From: CAZIMM01 sp964540415
GTDB taxonomy: Bacteria; Bacillota; Clostridia; Oscillospirales; Acutalibacteraceae
DNA: 43,153 nucleotides
Direction: 5' to 3'
NCBI GenBank assembly: GCA_964540415.1
Contig: CAZIMM010000012.1
Location: 1 to 43,153 of the forward strand
In this document: one piece after another, positions 33,148 through 38,753 of the stretch
How positions within the stretch are numbered: the stretch's first letter is position 1
Layout: every line of letters begins with the position of its first letter
Notes under the pieces: model-generated
What the model saw: the letters and a program-made list of their open reading frames with translations, nothing else
Database searches by the model: none
Told to the model about the DNA's origin: nothing
Position numbers and translations under genes: made by a program

Positions 33148-33424
33148 CCTTCGGAGTTGAATCGTCCTGCTTATATTCCTTGCAGGCGATTTGCTTAACA
33201 ACCTGATTGCCGTATACGGCAGCGCCCGTGACGAGCACGCCCTGAATTGCAGAGTCAACCGAGACACCCATCATTCCGAACGCCCCGAGAATTCCGAAAA
33301 ATAAAAGAATCAGCGGGATGTATTTGTTCGGGATGCGGTCAATTGTTTTGATAAGCATACCGAGCACATTGAGAACCGGGATGAGAACAAGACCTCTGTC
33401 AATTAAAAAGCTCATAATGTCCAT
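33143..33424 (-). CDS. Phage holin-like membrane protein
   Basis: A 93-residue protein; the start at 33424 has GGAG upstream on the minus strand, and the longer open frame to 33538 is not supported. An amphipathic N-terminus (MDIMSFLIDRG) leads to two membrane segments separated by IPNKYIP. The second contains LILLFFGILGAFGM, followed by VIQGVL-like sequence (SAIQGVLVTGAAVYGNQVVKQI) and a charged tail. This pattern fits the Hol44/phage_holin_5 type. Holins permeabilise the membrane and release endolysin. It is the last gene of the minus-strand phage cassette, directly after an XhlA-like protein and an endolysin. Confidence 0.8.
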   Translation of the reverse strand: MDIMSFLIDRGLVLIPVLNVLGMLIKTIDRIPNKYIPLILLFFGILGAFGMMGVSVDSAIQGVLVTGAAVYGNQVVKQIACKEYKQDDSTPKE

Positions 33425-33447
33425 TGAAATATCACTCCTTTCATGTT

Positions 33448-33726
33448 TTATGTATATTTGTTGATAACCAGATTGAGCACAGCGGCGGCAACTCCGGCTG
33501 CAAGGGCACCGAGAGCCGAGAAAATCAGCTTGTCCCAAAGCTGTGCCGGTCTGCCGCGCAAGCCCGCAACGCTCTCTTTGAGCTCGCCGAGGGTCACCAG
33601 CAGACTGTCCAGCTTTGTGTTTGCCGCCGCCTGCGAAACAGCAAAGCTGTTTATTTTGTCTCCGAGAAGCCTCACGTCTCCCTCAAGCCGTTTGACGCGG
33701 TGCTCAAGCACGTCAAGCTCACTCAA
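33448..33726 (-). CDS. XhlA-like hemolysin/lysis protein
   Basis: A 92-residue protein with an N-terminal coiled coil (VLEHRVKRLEGDVRLLG through LGELKESV) and one C-terminal membrane helix (LIFSALGALAAGVAAAVLNLV). This is the layout of XhlA, which works with a holin in PBSX-like phage lysis. The TTG start overlaps the endolysin stop (TTGA) and GGAGGTG lies about 7 bases upstream, so translation is coupled to endolysin. Confidence 0.82.
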   Translation of the reverse strand: MSELDVLEHRVKRLEGDVRLLGDKINSFAVSQAAANTKLDSLLVTLGELKESVAGLRGRPAQLWDKLIFSALGALAAGVAAAVLNLVINKYT

Positions 33727-34496
33727 ACCGACACCTCCGCTCCGGAGATGCCGAGTTTTTTTATTTTTGCGTCTATAAGCTCTCCGAGTGCCTTCACGGT
33801 TTTTGAATCCGCTATTCCGTTTTCCTCAATTCTGCCGAGGCGCTGAACAGCTAATACGGCGGAAAAAGTGCCGTCGCCGAAGATGTTGTTGTCATCAACC
33901 TTTTGAGTTATGACACCGAGCAGCCTTGCGGTTATGAGCATTCGTTTGAATGAATAGACAAGGGTGTTTCTGTCGCCCTTTTTGCAGGACATATCTGTCC
34001 CATCCTTCTCATCATATTCAATATAGGGGCATTTGCCCCAGCTTTTCCACGGCCTGTCGGAAAGTTTTGTTTTTACAACGCCGTAGGCAAATCCGCGCGC
34101 CTCGATGACATAGCCCGAGCCTATGTAAACCCCGACGTGTCCGGGATAAAACACAAGTATGCCCGGAATATCCGGCATGGTTTCAATTGCCCCCTTTTCC
34201 TTGCATACGGTGAGCATGGAGGTTGCGGATTTGTCCTGAGCGGCAACGTATTTGGGTGCGGACTCGGCTGTATCGCTCCAAATATATCCCTTTATAAGTC
34301 CGATACAGTCGAACACCCTATGCCCGAGCTGTGCTTTATACTTTTCCATGCGTGAGTTTGTGTAATGCTTCGGATACTGCTTGGTTTTTGCCACGAGCAG
34401 AGATTCGGTTGCTTTTTGACCGAAGGTTCCGAACCAATAAGGCCGGCCGAGTTGAGCCAGGGCATAGGCTGCGAGTCCGGTGTTTGTCTTCCTCAT
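33723..34496 (-). CDS. Endolysin: NlpC/P60-type peptidase with C-terminal wall-binding repeat
   Basis: A 257-residue cell-wall hydrolase. The N-terminal NlpC/P60-like domain shows the nucleophile Cys in FDCIGLIKG, and the His in YPGHVGVYIG before YVIEARG. Such enzymes cut peptide bonds in peptidoglycan. The C-terminal part (about residues 195-240, GDGTFSAVLAVQRLG) resembles a peptidoglycan-binding repeat. The start at 34496 has GAGGT 7 bases upstream; the longer frame to 34595 would overlap a coupled micro-ORF. There is no signal peptide, so export needs the holin. It is positioned between tail-fibre genes and XhlA/holin, as in siphophage lysis cassettes. Confidence 0.88.
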   Translation of the reverse strand: MRKTNTGLAAYALAQLGRPYWFGTFGQKATESLLVAKTKQYPKHYTNSRMEKYKAQLGHRVFDCIGLIKGYIWSDTAESAPKYVAAQDKSATSMLTVCKEKGAIETMPDIPGILVFYPGHVGVYIGSGYVIEARGFAYGVVKTKLSDRPWKSWGKCPYIEYDEKDGTDMSCKKGDRNTLVYSFKRMLITARLLGVITQKVDDNNIFGDGTFSAVLAVQRLGRIEENGIADSKTVKALGELIDAKIKKLGISGAEVSV

Positions 34497-34579
34497 AAGT
34501 AATACCTCATGATTGCTTTTATCATTGCGGCAAAAGCCGCTGTGTACAGCTGCGGCAGTATCATTAGTGCGTGAATCAT
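34493..34579 (-). CDS. 28-residue coupled micro-ORF
   Basis: A tiny hydrophobic peptide, MIHALMILPQLYTAAFAAMI plus 8 more residues. GAGGAGGAAG lies just upstream of its ATG. Its start overlaps the stop of the upstream tail-type gene by 4 bases (ATGA) and its stop overlaps the endolysin ATG by 4 bases. This double overlap and the ribosome site support real translation. It may be a small membrane lysis peptide or a leader coupling endolysin translation. Confidence 0.6.
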   Translation of the reverse strand: MIHALMILPQLYTAAFAAMIKAIMRYYL

Positions 34580-34830
34580 TGTTCTTCCTCCTCAAATGCT
34601 GTCAAAGTCCATGATTTTGTTATTTGTCCGTTTTCTTCTGCAAAAACTGCCGTCAGATAAAACCCTTCGGGCACTTCGGGCTTTTGCTGCTCGGCAACCG
34701 GCAGCCAGCCCTCGGCAATATATTGACAGGGTGCGGCGTTGAATATTTGCCTGCCCTCAACAATAAGGCGGTTCGGCGCGTAGGTTATTCTGCCGTCTGT
34801 AATTTTTGCGTAGTTGCTGTTGAATTTCAA
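34576..34830 (-). CDS. Small tail-associated phage protein
   Basis: An 84-residue protein of no firm family. The sequence begins MKFNSNYAKITDGRITYAPN and ends in an acidic tail (AFEEEEQ). Short proteins with a KITDGxIxYAPN start are common after tail fibres in Clostridia and Lactobacillus siphophages. The TTG start is supported by GGAGGT 6 bases upstream. It lies between the fibre genes and the lysis genes. A role in the tail tip or fibre assembly is an inference from position. Confidence 0.72.
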   Translation of the reverse strand: MKFNSNYAKITDGRITYAPNRLIVEGRQIFNAAPCQYIAEGWLPVAEQQKPEVPEGFYLTAVFAEENGQITKSWTLTAFEEEEQ

Positions 34831-34858
34831 TGTTTCACCTCCGAATTCATATAGGTGT

Positions 34859-35305
34859 TCATACTTCGGTTATGCGGAAATTGCGGATTTGCAGTGTCAT
34901 ATTTCGGCGTGCTGTGACAGCTCTTGTCGGGCGGAGATACAGATAAGACCCGTCATATGTGAACGTAAAGTCTAAACTGTTCCACAAACCCGTCGAGGAT
35001 ATTTCCGCGCCTTGAAGCGGCGTGAATACACCGTTTCTAAACCCGGAAAACAGCGTATCTCCCTCGGCAAAATCGGTGTAATCGGCAAAATACTCACACC
35101 TAACGCGATATGTGCTGCCGCGCACCCAGTTGAAAGCATCAGTAAGCGGAGCGCGCCATAAATTAAGTGCCGCGCCCATGTTGCCCGAATAGTTCATTGA
35201 ATCGTATAAGTACGAGCCATTGTATATTGTGCCGTCCGTGAACCCGAAAAGAGTCCCCGCACCGCCGCTCTTAACGGTCAGCACTCTGCGGCGGTATGCA
35301 CTCAC
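34859..35305 (-). CDS. Tail-fibre-like accessory protein
   Basis: A 148-residue beta-rich protein starting at a GTG that overlaps the stop of the upstream fibre gene (GTGA). The sequence is rich in Gly, Tyr and Thr, contains LYDSMNYSGNMGAAL and ends with TLQIRNFRITEV. This resembles carbohydrate-binding or fibre-end modules of phage tails, but no family is recognised. The tight coupling argues that it acts with the BppU-like protein. A start at 35338 is less likely because of the longer overlap. Confidence 0.68.
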   Translation of the reverse strand: MSAYRRRVLTVKSGGAGTLFGFTDGTIYNGSYLYDSMNYSGNMGAALNLWRAPLTDAFNWVRGSTYRVRCEYFADYTDFAEGDTLFSGFRNGVFTPLQGAEISSTGLWNSLDFTFTYDGSYLYLRPTRAVTARRNMTLQIRNFRITEV

Positions 35306-37170
35306 GCAATCACCGCCCTGTTGTTTACTATGCTGCACTCGTAGGATGTGTTCGCAAAAATCTCAGGTTCGTCCCCGACCCAATCAATTTCGGAGGGCAG
35401 GGCGAAGGTTGCGGCGGAAGCACCGCACGAAAAGCGGAACATATACTCGTTCAGTAAACCGCTTGCTCCGGGTGCAAGACGGAGGTTCAGCGACGCGGCT
35501 TCGCCGAAGTCGTACATCGTGTCGGGGCTGATTGTGTAATAGCCGTCCACCGCGTCACTGCCCTCAATGCCGTTTGCCGGGTCGGGCGTGACGGCGGGGA
35601 TTGCCGTTGCCGCAACCTGCGCGGAGTAGGCGGAGGAGGAGACGGTTTTAACCTGCGTTTTCATTTCAACCTGTCTGCCCGCGTAATAAAGCTCACCGTT
35701 TTCACCTGCAGTGAAGCCGGATTCGCCGGACTCAACTGTCATGCCGGGCATGGAGTTTTCTTCAAAAGTGTTGCCGGCATTTTCAACATATTTTACAACG
35801 TCAATCCATCCGCCATTAAACAGCAGTCGGTCGGGGTTGGAATCGGCACTGAGCCTGCCCAGAAGGGTGCGCTTCCACGAGCCGTCAAAGTAACACCAAT
35901 AACCCTTGTTCAGCGGATTATAGCACGGGGTTGTTCCGACAAGCGTTTGTGCAAACTCCTGAACGTATGACGCGGTTGCGTGATTGTAAACGCTTGATAC
36001 GGTGTAGCCGGAGAAGCAGAGCCTTGCAAGACCGGTGCAATCTCCATCCGGCGACAGCGAATCTCCGCAATAAAATGAAGAGCTGTCATCAAAAACAAGC
36101 GTTTGGGTGTTGAGCTTGCTCCAGCCGGAGGGAAATTCACAGTCCGTGTTGTCATAAAGCCCGGGATAAATAATCGCCGAGGCGGAGGGGTTAAAAGCAT
36201 AGACGGGCGTGAAATTCACATAGACAATAACAATCCCGTGCTGTGCCTCATAACAAATGTTGACTTCATCCGATCCCTTGGTGAGGGTGATATCAAAGGC
36301 TGCTTCCGGTAAAACGGGAGAGTGGTTGAAATAAAGCTTGGAATATTGCGTTCCGGTTTGCAGCGTCAGGCTTTCGCAGGGGAGCAGGTTGCTCGAAACA
36401 TAGCACAGGTCGCCGACACCCGGTGACGCGGGCAGAGCGTTCGCGTTTTGGGCAAGCGAAAAAGTGCCGAGCATATCTGCGGCATACATCGGCTTTCCGG
36501 AGGAGTTTTCCTGCAGTTTCGCAAGGCTTGAAATGTTGTTGTGCGTGTGGTCTTCAAAGGCTTCGATTGAGGAGTCCGCCGCCGTTTCAAAAGCCGCGAT
36601 TGCCGTGTCCCTTGCCGTTTCAAACGCTGTGAGAGCGTCGTCAAGGCGGTCAATTGACATTCCGCCGAGCATAACTCTCGTTTGAGCGATTATGTTTGAC
36701 GCGGCCGCGACCTCTCGTCGGAAATCCGCAATGAGGCCCCTCATCTGTGCGGAAAAAGCGTTGCTTTCGCCGACGACGGATTCGCCGAAGCATATAACCG
36801 CAACGGAGGATTTGACCACCGAGGCTATTGTCCCGTCAGCGGCGAGACGGTGTGCCTCAAGCTGAAGCTTCATCCGCCTGTGCAGGGTGAGTGAGGGAAC
36901 GAGATTGAAATAAAGCACTTCCTCCGATACATAACCCGGCTCGGCTTCACCGGAAGCATAAATTCGCTCGCTGAGCTGCCTGTCGCCGTAGGTTGAGCCG
37001 TCTGCATCACAGGGGACGGCATTGAGAAGATAATAATCAATGTCCGCTTCGGCAAGCTCGCCGGAAAGAGTTATCGCAAGGCGTGTGGCGTTGACCTCCT
37101 CAACAAAGCCCGCACCTGCGGAGGGAGAAACCAATTCGCCATTAGTCACACTCATATTCAGTTGGCGCAT
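35302..37170 (-). CDS. Phage tail fibre / baseplate upper protein (BppU-like)
   Basis: A 622-residue protein. The N-terminal about 130 residues form a beta sandwich as in BppU N-domains (ATRLAITLSGELAEADIDYY, LYFNLVPSLTLHRRMKLQLEA). A helical stalk follows at about 150-215 with a repeated AFETA motif. Then comes the junction HTHNNISSLAKLQ, typical of fibres, followed by beta-rich receptor-binding-like sequence. A GGGGGTG ribosome site precedes the ATG, whose first bases overlap the upstream small gene. In phages this protein recognises the host surface. Here no tail tube, tape measure or capsid gene accompanies it. Confidence 0.8.
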   Translation of the reverse strand: MRQLNMSVTNGELVSPSAGAGFVEEVNATRLAITLSGELAEADIDYYLLNAVPCDADGSTYGDRQLSERIYASGEAEPGYVSEEVLYFNLVPSLTLHRRMKLQLEAHRLAADGTIASVVKSSVAVICFGESVVGESNAFSAQMRGLIADFRREVAAASNIIAQTRVMLGGMSIDRLDDALTAFETARDTAIAAFETAADSSIEAFEDHTHNNISSLAKLQENSSGKPMYAADMLGTFSLAQNANALPASPGVGDLCYVSSNLLPCESLTLQTGTQYSKLYFNHSPVLPEAAFDITLTKGSDEVNICYEAQHGIVIVYVNFTPVYAFNPSASAIIYPGLYDNTDCEFPSGWSKLNTQTLVFDDSSSFYCGDSLSPDGDCTGLARLCFSGYTVSSVYNHATASYVQEFAQTLVGTTPCYNPLNKGYWCYFDGSWKRTLLGRLSADSNPDRLLFNGGWIDVVKYVENAGNTFEENSMPGMTVESGESGFTAGENGELYYAGRQVEMKTQVKTVSSSAYSAQVAATAIPAVTPDPANGIEGSDAVDGYYTISPDTMYDFGEAASLNLRLAPGASGLLNEYMFRFSCGASAATFALPSEIDWVGDEPEIFANTSYECSIVNNRAVIA

Positions 37171-37403
37171 TCAAACACCCCCTTGCTGTGCCTGTAGTAG
37201 TTTCTCAGCTGCCTTTCGGTTTCCTCAAGCTCTGCCCGCTGTGCATAGAGCACCTTCAGGTTTGCGTCGAGTTTGCCGACAAGCTTGTTCCTGTTTTTTT
37301 CACGGGCAAGGCGGCGCGAAAGACGGCAGGAATCAATTTGCTCCTGTACAGAGCATACGCAGCAGGCATATTCGTCGGCAAGCTGCTCAAGTGAATTTGT
37401 CAT
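37158..37403 (-). CDS. Small Cys-rich coiled protein of the cassette
   Basis: An 81-residue protein with an N-terminal Cys cluster (YACCVCS, then Cys26) and a charged helical body (SRRLAREKNRNKLVGKLDANLKV then RAELEETERQLRNYY). AGGA lies 7 bases before the ATG. It overlaps the sigma-like gene by 4 bases and the fibre gene by 13 bases, so it belongs to the same operon. The family is not recognised. A DNA- or protein-binding accessory role is only a guess. Confidence 0.65.
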   Translation of the reverse strand: MTNSLEQLADEYACCVCSVQEQIDSCRLSRRLAREKNRNKLVGKLDANLKVLYAQRAELEETERQLRNYYRHSKGVFECAN

Positions 37404-37771
37404 ATAAACATCCTTTCATTTTCATTCTGTGTGTCCGGGCATACCGGGCAGCCGGAAAGGTGCTTCATGCCCTCCCGGATTCGCTCCATAGCGCGGTCAA
37501 GTGTTTTATAAGTGCAGCTGCGGCTGATTCCCAGACGTTTTGCCATGTCGTCGACCGTCAGTCCCTCGTACCAGTGCATTTCAACCGCCGCGCGCTGTGC
37601 AAGGCTGAGGTCTTCCTCGATAATTTCCCTGAGAATCTCGCGCAGGTCGACAATGCGCAGATATTTATCAGGTGCGTCTGATTCGGCGGAACGCGCACAC
37701 CAGCGGCTGTATGCTTCATTCTGAGAGACGGCATCACAGATGTATTCGCATTTTTTTTTCGTCTTTATCAC
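37400..37771 (-). CDS. Sigma-70 region 4-like HTH protein heading the phage cassette
   Basis: A 123-residue protein with a C-terminal sigma-region-4-type helix-turn-helix (LSLAQRAAVEMHWYEGLTV then MAKRLGISRSCTYKTLDRAMERI). Such small proteins act as late-gene activators or sigma-like factors in Gram-positive phages. It is the first gene after the LexA-box promoter. The only in-frame start is a GTG that is embedded in GGGAGGTGAT, so the ribosome site appears to overlap the start codon; this is odd and leaves the start uncertain. Its targets, beyond the cassette, cannot be seen. Confidence 0.75.
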   Translation of the reverse strand: MIKTKKKCEYICDAVSQNEAYSRWCARSAESDAPDKYLRIVDLREILREIIEEDLSLAQRAAVEMHWYEGLTVDDMAKRLGISRSCTYKTLDRAMERIREGMKHLSGCPVCPDTQNENERMFI

Positions 37772-37820
37772 CTCCCGAGTGATTGCTTATGCTTCCCGCG
37801 GTGAAATGTGACACCGCAAT

Positions 37821-37839
37821 TCAATAGCGTAACTATTAT
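37821..37839. promoter_or_regulatory. Dyad over the cassette -10, possible repressor site
   Basis: AATAG-CGTAA-CTATT (37823-37837) is a perfect short palindrome, and TCAATAG at 37821-37827 repeats the half-site found at the S24 promoter. It overlaps the edge of the -10 and the expected start of the cassette transcript. Confidence 0.45.
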
Positions 37840-37866
37840 TCTATACATCGAACAAATGTTTGTCAA
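37838..37866 (-). promoter_or_regulatory. Promoter of the phage cassette
   Basis: Minus strand: TTGACA (37866-37861), exactly 17 bases, TAGAAT (37843-37838). The transcript would begin near 37831 and lead into the sigma-like gene. The spacer and the end of the -35 contain a LexA box. Confidence 0.88.
37849..37862. promoter_or_regulatory. LexA (SOS) box
   Basis: CGAACAAATGTTTG matches the Gram-positive LexA consensus CGAAC-N4-GTTCG at all but one of the ten defined positions. It lies in the spacer and across the -35 of the cassette promoter, where bound LexA would block RNA polymerase. This predicts DNA-damage induction. Confidence 0.78.
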
Positions 37867-38097
37867 GTGCCTGACTAAATTTTTTCAAAAAATTTCTGCT
37901 ATCCAAAATTCTATGACTGTGCTGTTCCCGATGTCACCGAATACGTCTGTTTCGGGTGCGGCGGGCGCGGGAAAAGGCTGTTAGCATCACTCCGAAGGAA
38001 AAATGAAAACAAATCTCGCTGTGTCTGCTCTTCCGACGGATACATTTTTCGCTCCTTCACAGCGTTCGGGAAATTTTGCCGCAATTTCGCACCTTAC

Positions 38098-38116
38098 CTA
38101 TTGACAAAATCAATAG
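38098..38116. promoter_or_regulatory. 7-bp dyad over the S24-repressor -35
   Basis: CTATTGA (38098-38104) and TCAATAG (38110-38116) are perfect inverted arms separated by 5 bases and cover the TTGACA. The position fits autorepression by the adjacent XRE-S24 protein. Confidence 0.6.
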
Positions 38117-38129
38117 TTTACCTCATAAT
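38101..38129 (+). promoter_or_regulatory. Promoter of the XRE-S24 repressor
   Basis: TTGACA (38101-38106), exactly 17 bases, CATAAT (38124-38129). The start would lie near 38136, a short distance before the ribosome site GGAGG (38148-38152). Confidence 0.88.
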
Positions 38130-38160
38130 ATTATATTAAGTCAGAACGGAGGCGGGAAAT

Positions 38161-38739
38161 GTGAGCAGGATAAAAGAGCTGAGACTCGGGGCAAAGCTGT
38201 CGCAAAGGCAGCTCGGCGAAATCTGCGGCATTCATCAGACCGCCGTTAGCCAGTGGGAGAGCGGGCGTACCTCGCCCGACATCGAAAGCCTGACGAAGCT
38301 TGCACGTTTTTTCGGCGTGAGCATTGAAAGCCTCATGGGCGAGGAGAGCCGGGAGATTCCCGTCCTCGGCTATGTGCAGGCCGGACTCCCCGTCGAAGCT
38401 CTGGAGGATGTGCTCGGTTATGAGCAGATTTCCTCCGACCTTGCCTCAAGGGGGGAATACTTTGCCTTGAGGATCAACGGGGACAGCATGGCGCCGAGAA
38501 TGTGCGAAGGGGACGTTGTGATTGTCAGGTGTCAGCAGGATGTGGACAGCGGCGACACTGCTGTTGTTCTGCTGGGAAGCGAGAACTCCACAATCAAAAA
38601 GGTGATAAAAAAAGACACAAGCTTGATGCTTGTGCCTACAAATCCTGAATATGAGCCGATGGTTTTCACGTCGGACGAAATTGACAGTGTGCCGGTCACG
38701 ATAATCGGCAAGGTGGTTGAGCTTCGTGCAAAGTATTGA
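38161..38739 (+). CDS. XRE-S24 (CI/LexA-like) autocleaving repressor
   Basis: A 192-residue regulator. An N-terminal XRE helix-turn-helix (about residues 1-60: KLSQRQLGEICGIHQTAVSQWE) is followed by a C-terminal S24 peptidase domain. The domain has the presumed cleavage Ala-Gly in VQAGLP, the catalytic Ser in NGDSMAP and the Lys in STIKKVIKK. Such proteins are cut in RecA-dependent fashion after DNA damage, like phage CI. The GTG start has GGAGG 8 bases upstream. It is divergent from the phage cassette, and its own promoter is covered by a dyad. Its end abuts the glycosyltransferase gene, which may be cotranscribed. Confidence 0.9.
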   Translation: MSRIKELRLGAKLSQRQLGEICGIHQTAVSQWESGRTSPDIESLTKLARFFGVSIESLMGEESREIPVLGYVQAGLPVEALEDVLGYEQISSDLASRGEYFALRINGDSMAPRMCEGDVVIVRCQQDVDSGDTAVVLLGSENSTIKKVIKKDTSLMLVPTNPEYEPMVFTSDEIDSVPVTIIGKVVELRAKY

Positions 38740-38753
38740 GGGGAGTTGAGCGA

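Larger units (their letters stand above)
37772..38160. other. Divergent regulatory region of the phage cassette
   Basis: About 390 bases without a gene. It holds the LexA-box promoter of the cassette (37838-37866), a 6-bp leader hairpin GCGGTG/CACCGC (37798-37803 and 37812-37817), the S24-repressor promoter (38101-38129) and dyads that may be repressor sites. The middle (about 37870-38090) shows nothing clear. Confidence 0.75.

Noticed and set aside
33143..38739. Complete prophage
   Set aside because: Only fibre, lysis and regulatory genes are present; no head, packaging, tail-tube or integration gene and no att repeat were found.
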